Source: JAFGUB01 sp050305515 (GTDB lineage: Bacteria; Campylobacterota; Campylobacteria; Campylobacterales; Sulfurimonadaceae). Taken from it: a DNA stretch of 64,000 nt. Both the position numbers and the translations under genes were made by a program. Of the stretch, positions 7,389 through 13,954 are shown piece after piece; position 1 is the stretch's first letter, and each line of letters starts with the position of its first letter. The stretch is from NCBI GenBank assembly GCA_050305515.1, contig JBNLFL010000021.1, positions 62,001 to 126,000 on the forward strand. The letters are read 5' to 3'. The notes beneath the pieces are model-generated. The model had not been told where the DNA came from and did not search any database. It was given only the letters and a program-made list of their open reading frames with translations.

Positions 7389-9092
7389 ATGCGCAGTGCG
7401 TTTGAATATTTTGCACCCAAATCGTTAGTTGTCCTGAGAGAAGGTTACCCGCGTTCTTCTTTTCTCCCCGACCTTATTGCCGGAACCACGGTGGCCGTGG
7501 TGGCGCTTCCTCTTGCTATGGCATTTGCTATTGCCAGCGGTGTCGGACCGGAAAAAGGTCTCTACACGGCCATTGTCGCGGGCATCCTCATTTCACTGCT
7601 CGGCGGCAGCCGTTTTCAAATCGGCGGCCCCACGGGCGCGTTTGTTGTCATTGTTTTTGACATTGTCATGCGGCACGGTTACGAGGGGCTGGCCATTGCT
7701 ACCCTGATGGCGGGCGCATTGCTCATTGTCATGGGGCTTTTGCGTTTTGGAGCAATCATCAAGTATATTCCCTATCCCGTCATCACGGGCTTTACAACGG
7801 GAATCGCGCTGATTATTTTTACGTCGCAGGTCAAGGATTTTCTGGGTCTGAGTATTGAAAATCTCCCGGCGGAATTTTTGCCGAAATGGGGCAGTTATTT
7901 CCATGCGATAGACCAGACCAATCTTTACAGCGTCGTTCTGGCACTGGCCTCCATTGCTATTATCGTGGGGGCTAAACGCTATTTTCCAAAGATACCCGGA
8001 CCGATTCTCGCCGTCGTTGCCGGAGCCCTCATTGTTGCGCTGCTGGGCATCCCTGTAGAAACGGTCGAATCCCGTTTCGGCGCACTTCCGCATACGCTGC
8101 CTTCTCCCGCACTGCCGACGTTTGATTTTGAGCTCCTCAAAACCCTGATTCCCGATGCGCTGACCATTGCTCTTCTTGCGGCTATCGAATCGCTGCTAAG
8201 CGCCGTCGTAGCCGATGGTATGACAGGTCGGTCGCACAAATCGGACACGGAGCTCATCGCTCAGGGAGCCGCCAATATCGGTTCCGTATTCTTTGGCGGC
8301 ATCCCGGCAACGGGAGCCATCGCACGTACCGTGACCAACATCAAGTCCGGTGCACACACCCCTTTGGCGGGTATCATTCACGGCATCATGATTACGCTCT
8401 TTATGTTCCTTTTCGCCGAATGGATCGTCAAGGTTCCCATGGCTGTGATGGCGGCTATTTTGATGGTTGTCGCCTGGAATATGAGCGAAATGCCCCACTT
8501 TTTGCATATTTTGCGCGGACACAGAAGCGATGCCATGGTACTCGCCACGACCTTTTTGCTGACGGTTCTGGTGGATCTTACCGTAGCAGTGCAGGTCGGT
8601 GTGGTGCTGGCATCGCTGCTTTTCATCAAACGCATCATAGAAGTGACGCGTATTCAAAACAGCCGGCTGAAACTGGCCGGTTTTGATGCCGAGAGCGAAG
8701 AGAATCTGGATGATCCGGATATGATTACCAAAAAGAATGTACCCGAAGGCATCGAGGTTTATGAGATTGACGGCCCCTTCTTTTTTGGTGTCGCCGACAG
8801 CCTCAAACGTATTCTTGAAACTCTAGGCTACTCACCGAAGATCTTTATTCTACGGATGCGAAAAGTGCCCGTCATTGATGCCACGGGCCTGCACGCGCTC
8901 GAAGAGTTTTATATGCGCTGCAAAAAGCAGAACATCCATTTCATACTTTCCGGTGTCAACCCCAACCTTGAGCATCTTCTGAAAAAATCGGGGTTTTACG
9001 CCATGATCGGTGAGAACAACGTATTCGATCATATTGACAAGGCACTAAAAGGCGCGGAAGAAGTACTGGCTTCGCAAACAGCAAACGGATAA
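7389..9092 (+). CDS. SulP (SLC26) family anion transporter with STAS domain
   Basis: A 567-residue inner-membrane permease. The N-terminal 420 residues hold the SulP core: the signature PLAMAFAIASGVGPEKGLYT near 40-60, GGSRFQIGGPTGAF near 72-86, and about 12 hydrophobic segments. A cytoplasmic STAS domain covers about 450-550 (VYEIDGPFFFG, VIDATGLHALE). SulP proteins carry sulfate, bicarbonate or other anions, usually with H+ or Na+; substrate cannot be read from sequence, though bicarbonate uptake would suit an autotroph. Base composition is that of the chromosome, not of the cassettes on either side. The rhodanese remnant follows directly. Confidence 0.92.
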   Translation: MRSAFEYFAPKSLVVLREGYPRSSFLPDLIAGTTVAVVALPLAMAFAIASGVGPEKGLYTAIVAGILISLLGGSRFQIGGPTGAFVVIVFDIVMRHGYEGLAIATLMAGALLIVMGLLRFGAIIKYIPYPVITGFTTGIALIIFTSQVKDFLGLSIENLPAEFLPKWGSYFHAIDQTNLYSVVLALASIAIIVGAKRYFPKIPGPILAVVAGALIVALLGIPVETVESRFGALPHTLPSPALPTFDFELLKTLIPDALTIALLAAIESLLSAVVADGMTGRSHKSDTELIAQGAANIGSVFFGGIPATGAIARTVTNIKSGAHTPLAGIIHGIMITLFMFLFAEWIVKVPMAVMAAILMVVAWNMSEMPHFLHILRGHRSDAMVLATTFLLTVLVDLTVAVQVGVVLASLLFIKRIIEVTRIQNSRLKLAGFDAESEENLDDPDMITKKNVPEGIEVYEIDGPFFFGVADSLKRILETLGYSPKIFILRMRKVPVIDATGLHALEEFYMRCKKQNIHFILSGVNPNLEHLLKKSGFYAMIGENNVFDHIDKALKGAEEVLASQTANG

Positions 9093-9371
9093 ATGCCGTG
9101 TTGCGGGTCGCATTCGAAAGCCGTGCATCCCGGACACTTTAAACGCTTACATGTAAAAGTCCTTCAACACGTTTTCATTAAAAATGAGAGGGCTCTGGGC
9201 GAGCTTGAGACCTCGTTTAACTACTTCGTTCTCAGCGGTGTTCTGGGTTATGCAAACGTGCGCCTCTACGACGCCTCCATGAAAGAGTGGGGCAACCGCA
9301 CCGACACCCCAATGACGCGTTTCACTACGAAAGCTTCTCTCGCTAGGTGCCCTTGCACTGCTCCACGTTGA
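9093..9371 (+). pseudogene. Rhodanese (sulfurtransferase) C-terminal remnant
   Basis: The frame directly after the SulP stop encodes, at about 9186-9320, SFNYFVLSGVLGYANVRLYD and SMKEWGNR. This is the characteristic C-terminal end of SseA/thiosulfate sulfurtransferase-type rhodaneses (L-GY-NVR-YDGS-EWGN). The catalytic Cys loop and the whole N-terminal domain are missing, and the frame then runs into a second remnant. A TTACATGTAA at 9147 reads Leu-His-Val here. A decayed gene fragment is more likely than a functional 92-residue protein. Confidence 0.7.
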
Positions 9372-9393
9372 GCAGACGCAGTGGCTTGTCAAT
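9343..9393 (-). pseudogene. Fur-like gene fragment
   Basis: On the minus strand this encodes IDKPLRLLNVEQCKGT then a stop. It aligns residue by residue with IDKLLRLLNAEQYKGA of the Fur-like gene at 13601-13954. Nucleotide identity is also clear (GTTGAGCAG-CGCAG--GCTTGTC in both). Only this short piece remains. It sits exactly where leader copy 2 begins, suggesting a past duplication or recombination event involving the array edge. Confidence 0.75.
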
Positions 9394-9661
9394 TAAGCGC
9401 TTTTTTTGGCGTGCCTCTCTCCCAATACACAGGACAAAATGTCCTTTTATTACGATTTTCACCTGATATCAGGACATTATGTCTGTATATCAAAATCAAA
9501 AGGACATAAATACGGAGATATTTTCAAGAAAAAGAGCGTAAAATCTATAAAAATATGTCATTTTGTGAAATTTTGAGTGCAGATTTTTAATATCAGGACA
9601 TTTTGAATGTCTGGTTATCTGGTAGATTTCTGGCAAAAGGGCATATTGTGGGGATCAATAA
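9391..9661 (+). repeat. Array leader, copy 2
   Basis: Homologous to 4815-5015 and longer by about 70-90 bases because of an inserted stretch with AGGACAT repeats. The last part includes a short frame from 9608 (MSGYLVDFWQKGILWGS, 24 codons); its counterpart in copy 1 at 4956 stops after 9 codons, so coding is doubtful. The leader ends 22 bases before the Pepco-like gene. Confidence 0.6.
9431..9614 (+). promoter_or_regulatory. Cluster of AGGACAT inverted repeats
   Basis: Four related elements: AGGACAAAATGTCCT (9431-9445, perfect inverted repeat), AGGACATTATGTCTG (9471-9485), AGGACATA (9501-9508) and AGGACATTTTGAATGTCTGG (9595-9614). Repeated dyads in a leader upstream of genes suggest binding sites for a dimeric regulator. 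The protein is unknown. Confidence 0.45.
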
Positions 9662-9683
9662 ATAGAATGAGGAGAAATTAAAC

Positions 9684-9992
9684 ATGTCTGAAGGAAGTAT
9701 TGCAATTTGGACGAATACCCAAGAAGATGATGTTAAGTCTGCCATGCCCAAAATGGCTGACGTAACAAATGACAATATGGTTGTAAGTGCCGAAACCGTA
9801 ACAAATAATATCAACACATTTTTAGATTCGTTTTATCCATTGCTTGAGTCGCAACAATCTAATAACACATCTTTTTTTATCGACGAAATTGAGTTAAGTC
9901 TCGTTGTAAACGCAAAAGGCGGAATAGAGCTACTAGGAAAGTTGGAAGCCGGTGCACAAGCAAGCGTAAAAGTCAAATTGAAGAAAAAGTAG
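9684..9992 (+). CDS. Pepco-domain-like protein
   Basis: A 102-residue protein. The C-terminal half, FIDEIELSLVVNAKGGIELLG followed by GAQASVKVKLKKK, resembles from memory the Pepco (peptidase co-occurring) domain described in predicted bacterial conflict systems, where it accompanies peptidase genes. That fits exactly: a HExxH protease gene begins 10 bases downstream. AGGAGAAATT precedes the ATG. It is AT-rich and is the first gene after leader copy 2. Function is unproven; it may control or target the protease. Confidence 0.6.
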   Translation: MSEGSIAIWTNTQEDDVKSAMPKMADVTNDNMVVSAETVTNNINTFLDSFYPLLESQQSNNTSFFIDEIELSLVVNAKGGIELLGKLEAGAQASVKVKLKKK

Positions 9993-10002
9993 CGTAACTA
10001 AG

Positions 10003-11283
10003 ATGATTATGGATGCCTTAACGCCTTGCGATTATCTAGATGAACTGAGAAGAAAATGTCCCGAGAAGGAGTTCCCAACAGAAGATTTTAATTCTGATTA
10101 TTTGCAGAGTCTGTTTCAAAATAATCCAAATATATTAGACACCTTCAAAGAGCACTCTAAGCTAGAATATACTGATATTCTAGTTAAACACCTAGATGAT
10201 CGTGTACCACAAGAGGTAAATGATTTACTTAGGGATAATTCTCTTTCCATAGGTGAAATAAACAACAATTCTGCAAATGCTCACCTAAAAAAGCTACCGA
10301 ATAATAAATACGCCATAGCATTTAATACAGGATTGAAAAACTTTGTTTATCGAGTCATCAGGGCATTTTCCACTCGAATTAGTTTTAATAATTTAGATGA
10401 TCCTGAGATTATTGATTTTAATTACACCGCTAGAATAATTGCTGATATATTTTTATGGTATGGCGAAACGAGTTCATCAGCAGGGCCAGGATACCCTATA
10501 AACGAGGAACAAATTTACTTCGCCAATTTGTGTTCATATGAGGCCAACTCCTTTTTTCTGTTGCACGAAATTGGCCATCTACTAATAAATATTAATTCTG
10601 ATACAACATTCGAGCATGATTATGAAGAGGAGTTTCTATCAGACTCAATAGCATTGAGTTTTTTGCTAAAACGCTCCTCAGAAACTGATCATAATTTATC
10701 AATACAACTATCATATGCAGCAGCAGAATTGGCTTTATATATCTTTGCGGGACTTGAGTCCTTCGGTGTGGAATTTGATAGTAAGTCGCACCCAATAGCG
10801 AAGGATCGAATTAACAACCTTCGAGAGACCCTCGAATACCATGTCTCAGATAGTGAAATGAGAAGAAGCATTACGGCAATAGCAGACGTAAATAGCGTGG
10901 TTTTTGACAAGATACTCGAAACGATTAACTCAACAAATTATAGGCATTTCATTGAGAGCGTTTCAGAAGAATGTATGAAAAAGCTGGAACTTGCATTAGA
11001 AGAGTGTACTGGAGATTTTGTCCCCGATTATGTTTCTTTTGAAGCACAAGCACATCAATTCTTTGGCCAGGGGTATTCTCTGAAGCTTAGTGAGCATATT
11101 GCCCAAAACACAAAGAAGCTATTTGAATTAATGTCAACACATAATGAACGTGATGCAACCTCGGATAAAGAAGTATTCGTGGTATACCAAAAATATAAAT
11201 TAATATATAGCTGTATAGAAAGAATGCGAGAGCCCGTAAAAAGCGTTTACATGAAGGCACTAGGAATCAGTTCGCATGGATAA
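10003..11283 (+). CDS. HEIGH-motif zinc metalloprotease
   Basis: A 426-residue cytoplasmic protein with a zincin motif HEIGH at 188-192 in FFLLHEIGHLLI, followed by an acidic EEEFLSDSIAL segment at 208-218 that can supply the third metal ligand (Glu210 or Asp214). The HExxH-E/D spacing and lack of a signal peptide recall intracellular conflict proteases such as the Lit/U49 family, which cleaves EF-Tu, but no closer match can be claimed. It forms a two-gene cassette with the upstream Pepco-like gene, and its stop codon abuts attC site C. Confidence 0.75.
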   Translation: MIMDALTPCDYLDELRRKCPEKEFPTEDFNSDYLQSLFQNNPNILDTFKEHSKLEYTDILVKHLDDRVPQEVNDLLRDNSLSIGEINNNSANAHLKKLPNNKYAIAFNTGLKNFVYRVIRAFSTRISFNNLDDPEIIDFNYTARIIADIFLWYGETSSSAGPGYPINEEQIYFANLCSYEANSFFLLHEIGHLLININSDTTFEHDYEEEFLSDSIALSFLLKRSSETDHNLSIQLSYAAAELALYIFAGLESFGVEFDSKSHPIAKDRINNLRETLEYHVSDSEMRRSITAIADVNSVVFDKILETINSTNYRHFIESVSEECMKKLELALEECTGDFVPDYVSFEAQAHQFFGQGYSLKLSEHIAQNTKKLFELMSTHNERDATSDKEVFVVYQKYKLIYSCIERMREPVKSVYMKALGISSHG

Positions 11284-11370
11284 GTCTAACAAACACATGC
11301 ACTCGGACAGCAAAAAGCGCCGCTCGTTCCTCGCTCTGCTTTTTGCTGTCGGTGATGTGAAGCGTTAGCT
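11284..11370 (+). other. attC recombination site C
   Basis: 87 bp. Left box GTCTAAC (11284-11290) and right box GTTAGCT (11364-11370). The arms CACTCGGACAGCAAAAAGCG and GCTTTTTGCTGTCGGTGATG form a long imperfect hairpin, the hallmark of attC. This is one of the best sites of the block. Confidence 0.9.
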
Positions 11371-11389
11371 ATACATTCAAGGAGATTAA

Positions 11390-11821
11390 ATGGCAGATTC
11401 AATGTTAGTTTTTGTAGAAGGTTCAAAACTTCCAAAAGTAGAAGAATTAAGAAATGAAGTTAAGTCATTAGGGCTTGAACTTGAAGAATGGGACGAAAAT
11501 CTAATTGAAATTTCAGGCTTTTGGCCAGGACAAATTAGAGGTGAAGAAGCAGGCTTTGAGTTTTTTGCAGAGAAAAGTGATCCAAATGATTTGGAAGATT
11601 GGGAAATCGATATAAATGAACTTGATGGAAGAGACTATACAGTGGAGTTGGTCTTTAGAACTGAACTAGATGTTGAAGCCTGTGTTATTTGTATTGTTGC
11701 ACTCTGTAAATTAAGTAATGCCATTGCATTTGATGAAGACGAAGAGTTAAGTGTAAATTCTGAAACTTGTATGCAATGGGCAAAAGAAGAAATGGGTTAT
11801 GATCTACCATTTCAAAGCTAA
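11390..11821 (+). CDS. Hypothetical acidic cassette protein
   Basis: A 143-residue, very acidic protein (many Glu/Asp, few basic residues) with no membrane segment. Recognisable blocks are FWPGQIRGEEAGFEFF (about 43-58), VELVFRTELDVEACVICIVALC (about 88-108) and a C-terminal ETCMQWAKEEMGYD. Acidic small proteins of this sort are common as cassette or immunity proteins, but I cannot name a family. CAAGGAG precedes the start. It is the sole gene of a cassette bounded by GTTAGCT (11364) and AGCTAAC (11816). Confidence 0.75.
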   Translation: MADSMLVFVEGSKLPKVEELRNEVKSLGLELEEWDENLIEISGFWPGQIRGEEAGFEFFAEKSDPNDLEDWEIDINELDGRDYTVELVFRTELDVEACVICIVALCKLSNAIAFDEDEELSVNSETCMQWAKEEMGYDLPFQS

Positions 11822-11885
11822 CAAAGCTTTGGAGAGAAATAGTTGACCCTGCGGGTGCAACTATTTCTCAAGTCAAACGTTATCT
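11816..11885 (+). other. attC recombination site D
   Basis: 70 bp. Left box AGCTAAC (11816-11822) overlaps the stop of the preceding gene and is exactly complementary to GTTAGCT of site C, defining one cassette. The right box is GTTATCT (11879-11885). The stem GAGAAATAGTTG/CAACTATTTCTC is a perfect 12-bp pairing. Confidence 0.9.
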
Positions 11886-11902
11886 TATCTAAAGGAGTAT
11901 GT

Positions 11903-12265
11903 ATGCTGACATGGGGAATAGGCATTATGGTTGCATTAATTGCACTATATTTTTTGGCGAAAAGGTTTGAAAGTCTAAAAAACATACCAACAGAAAAGTT
12001 GTATGAGACACTGGAAGATGAAAACCAGTATAGATTTTGGTTCAAAGCTATTGAAGAGCTCGTCAGCAGAGGTGAAGATATGTCCTATTTAAAGGAGAAA
12101 CTCATAGATAGCCTTGAATCTTCTGAATTGAAAGATAGAGTTTTTGGGATGGCGTCTTATCAAGCCATATTCCCAAATTCCTTGCAGGCAATTGGTTATA
12201 AGCCCCACAAAGTACCTGACGAAGAGATGAGAGCCAAGCTCGTTGCACTCAAGACGACAGAATAG
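11903..12265 (+). CDS. Hypothetical membrane-anchored cassette protein
   Basis: A 120-residue protein with one N-terminal membrane helix (about 3-20, WGIGIMVALIALYFLA) and a cytoplasmic helical domain (FWFKAIEELVSRGEDMSYLKE). I chose the ATG at 11903 because AAAGGAG lies 6 bases upstream; the longer frame from 11843 would start inside attC D. It is followed 14 bases later by another anchored protein, so the two probably form a two-gene cassette. Family unknown. Confidence 0.7.
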   Translation: MLTWGIGIMVALIALYFLAKRFESLKNIPTEKLYETLEDENQYRFWFKAIEELVSRGEDMSYLKEKLIDSLESSELKDRVFGMASYQAIFPNSLQAIGYKPHKVPDEEMRAKLVALKTTE

Positions 12266-12279
12266 GGAAACAGCATTCT

Positions 12280-12816
12280 ATGAAATATATTTCGATTGCC
12301 CTTGTAGTTTTGATTGGATACTTCATTTGGAATTTTGTAATACAGAACAAACCTATTGTTATGACAACAACCAATCCCGGTCCAAAAGTATTCGGAATTC
12401 TAAAGCTACCAATTCAAGCTAATCAATTGATTATTGAAGTTCAAAATAATGAGCATGACACTGTTATTACTCGCATCAAAATATCCAGAGATGTGTATGA
12501 TAGTTTGGGAATCTCTGCACCAGATGGTTTTCATCAAGAGGTAATGGTGGCTGAAGATAGCGACGACGCCGAAACGAAGGAATTTGTTAAAAGTTTTAAT
12601 ACAGAAACCGTTCAGTTCGTTGGCAAGTTTAAAATCGAACCAAATCAAAAAGTAGAACTAATTTTTCCTGCTACCAACCTAGATGATTTACACGGGGAAA
12701 TAGACTTTACACATGAACATAAAGTTGGATTCGGCGGTTCAATGTCTTTCTTTTCAGTACGGTTGAATCCTGAAGGAGAATCATCAAATGAAGAGAACCT
12801 CTCAAGCAATGGATGA
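12280..12816 (+). CDS. Hypothetical anchored protein of cassette
   Basis: A 178-residue protein with an uncleaved signal or membrane anchor (about 3-20, ISIALVVLIGYFIWNFVI) and an extracytoplasmic beta-rich domain (LIIEVQNNEHDTVITRIKI, GKFKIEPNQKVELIFPATN). It may pair with the preceding anchored protein. The C-terminus overlaps the left arm of attC site E, so the last residues (Ser/Asn/Glu-rich) are dictated by the site. No family recognised. Confidence 0.7.
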   Translation: MKYISIALVVLIGYFIWNFVIQNKPIVMTTTNPGPKVFGILKLPIQANQLIIEVQNNEHDTVITRIKISRDVYDSLGISAPDGFHQEVMVAEDSDDAETKEFVKSFNTETVQFVGKFKIEPNQKVELIFPATNLDDLHGEIDFTHEHKVGFGGSMSFFSVRLNPEGESSNEENLSSNG

Positions 12817-12871
12817 GCAATACAAGATAATAAACCAGTGGCTTTTTGATTGCTCATTTTAAACGTTAGGT
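12797..12871 (+). other. attC recombination site E
   Basis: The right half GGCTTTTTGATTGCTCATTTTAA plus box GTTAGGT (12865-12871) is close to site A. The left arm ATGAGCAAT (12813-12821) pairs perfectly with ATTGCTCAT (12849-12857). The left box is degenerate: the expected AGATAAC is not at the arm end, although AGATAAT occurs at 12825. The left limit is approximate. Confidence 0.7.
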
Positions 12872-12915
12872 GCCAAGTTAACGACACTTACACAAATTCA
12901 TAAAAGGATGGCTCA

Positions 12916-13488
12916 ATGGACTTCAAAGATGAAAAAACAGTAATGTCAGAAATGATTTCACAAGTAGGCAAGTTAATGCTCGAAAATGAAAAAGATGCCT
13001 TTGCTTTTGCAAAACTTCTTGAATCAAAAGATTTTAAAAATGCATATCAAATGTTGTCTGGTTCTCTAAAAGAAAACTTTACAGAAGAAGACATTGAGCG
13101 CTTTGTTACAGAAGATCCTGTTGATTTAAACCCTGCTCCAAGCGATTTTCAAGACAAACAAATGCCATACAAAAAAATTGCAATTGAATTCTCAAATTAT
13201 TTGGTTCAAAAGGAATTTACAAAAGCATTTAACATGCTTTCGCAGGAACAGCAACAAGAATATACAGTTGAGTCTCTTGAAAAAAACATGCAAGATATGA
13301 CAAATTATTTTGAAAATCCAAACAATATTTGGGTGGAAACGCAATTTGTTTTGGACGAAGGAGCTATTGATGATAAATGCATCTATGTTCCTATCGAAGA
13401 AGATGGCAATTCTGAAGCAGTCACGGTAGAAATGACTGAAGAAAATGGAAAGATACTGATAAACAGTATTGAATGGGGTCGACCGTAA
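12916..13488 (+). CDS. Hypothetical protein with duplicated DUF3887-like module
   Basis: A 190-residue protein. Two segments resemble one another: FAKLLESKDFKNAYQMLSGS (about 35-54) followed by TEEDIERF, and FSNYLVQKEFTKAFNMLSQE (about 95-114) followed by TVESLEKNM. This pattern of a helical 'used-up residue' module recalls DUF3887/NTF2-like secreted proteins, but here there is no signal peptide. AAAGGA precedes the start. It is the only gene of a cassette with matching ends GTTAGGT (12865) and ACCTAAC (13492). Confidence 0.7.
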   Translation: MDFKDEKTVMSEMISQVGKLMLENEKDAFAFAKLLESKDFKNAYQMLSGSLKENFTEEDIERFVTEDPVDLNPAPSDFQDKQMPYKKIAIEFSNYLVQKEFTKAFNMLSQEQQQEYTVESLEKNMQDMTNYFENPNNIWVETQFVLDEGAIDDKCIYVPIEEDGNSEAVTVEMTEENGKILINSIEWGRP

Positions 13489-13491
13489 GGC

Positions 13492-13525
13492 ACCTAACAA
13501 ATCAAAGGAGATCAATCAAAAAAAC
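13492..13525 (+). other. Truncated attC site F (array end)
   Basis: Left box ACCTAAC (13492-13498) then AACAAATCAAAGGAGATCAA, nearly identical to the left half of site A. The right half and GTTRRRY box are missing: sequence continues with unrelated AAACGCATCTCCC and a TTACATGTAA at 13543. The array therefore ends in a deletion junction. Confidence 0.75.
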
Positions 13526-13600
13526 GCATCTCCCAAACTTCTTTACATGTAAAGAAAAAAACCGCTATCGCAGTCATCAAAAAGAGCGAGTGCGCCCTGC

Positions 13601-13954
13601 CTAGAGCGGGTCATACGCCTCGACATCCTCATACTGCGCTTCCTCCCTGCATTTGGGAGGTTCCAGCACCAGAAGATACTCCCGGTGCACCTTCTCCACC
13701 ACTTTAAGCCATCCCATAGCCGCAAAGAAGTTAATGTGGCGCACCACCGTCGGGTAGCTGGCCCCTTTGTACTGCTCCGCGTTGAGCAGGCGCAGCAGCT
13801 TGTCGATGGTCGCCGGATAACTCTGTTTGTGTAGCACCTTGAGCACCCGTTCACGCTGGTCCGAATAGCGCAGTTCATTCGCTTTGAGGTGGCGGTAGAG
13901 GCAGTGGTGAAACTGTGCCATCGGGGCACGGCGGCGTGAATCAATATAGAGCAT
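13601..13954 (-). CDS. Short Fur-family-like winged-helix protein
   Basis: A 117-residue protein that matches only the DNA-binding half of Fur regulators: LRYSDQRERVLKVLHKQ, PATIDKLLRLL, ASYPTVVRHINFFAAMGWLKVVE. The His/Cys metal sites and dimerisation domain of the usual 135-150-residue Fur are absent; a short Cys/acidic tail replaces them. The start ATG overlaps the stop of the cytochrome c peroxidase gene (TAATG), with GGAGGAG just upstream, so translation is coupled. It is the last gene of the iron-type operon. A decayed second copy lies at 9343. Role as a regulator is inferred. Confidence 0.7.
   Translation of the reverse strand: MLYIDSRRRAPMAQFHHCLYRHLKANELRYSDQRERVLKVLHKQSYPATIDKLLRLLNAEQYKGASYPTVVRHINFFAAMGWLKVVEKVHREYLLVLEPPKCREEAQYEDVEAYDPL

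Larger units (their letters stand above)
4815..13525 (+). mobile_element. Integron cassette block without integrase (CALIN), interrupted
   Basis: An AT-rich block of small, mostly unknown plus-strand genes separated by attC-like sites at about 5599-5669, 6334-6406, 11284-11370, 11816-11885, 12797-12871 and a truncated one at 13492. Cassette boundaries obey integron logic: GTTAGCT at 11364 pairs with AGCTAAC at 11816, and GTTAGGT at 12865 pairs with ACCTAAC at 13492. Genes sit with stop codons touching or inside the attC. No tyrosine recombinase is present in the window. The block is split by a minus-strand gene, a SulP transporter and gene remnants (6401-9393). Each half begins with a related leader (4815-5015 and 9391-9661). 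Confidence 0.8.

Noticed and set aside
9608..9682. 24-codon frame in leader copy 2 as a peptide gene
   Set aside because: The counterpart in copy 1 stops after 9 codons and no ribosome-binding site is clear.
11246..11255. TTACATGAAG near the end of the HEIGH protease gene as a palindrome copy
   Set aside because: Only the left half matches.
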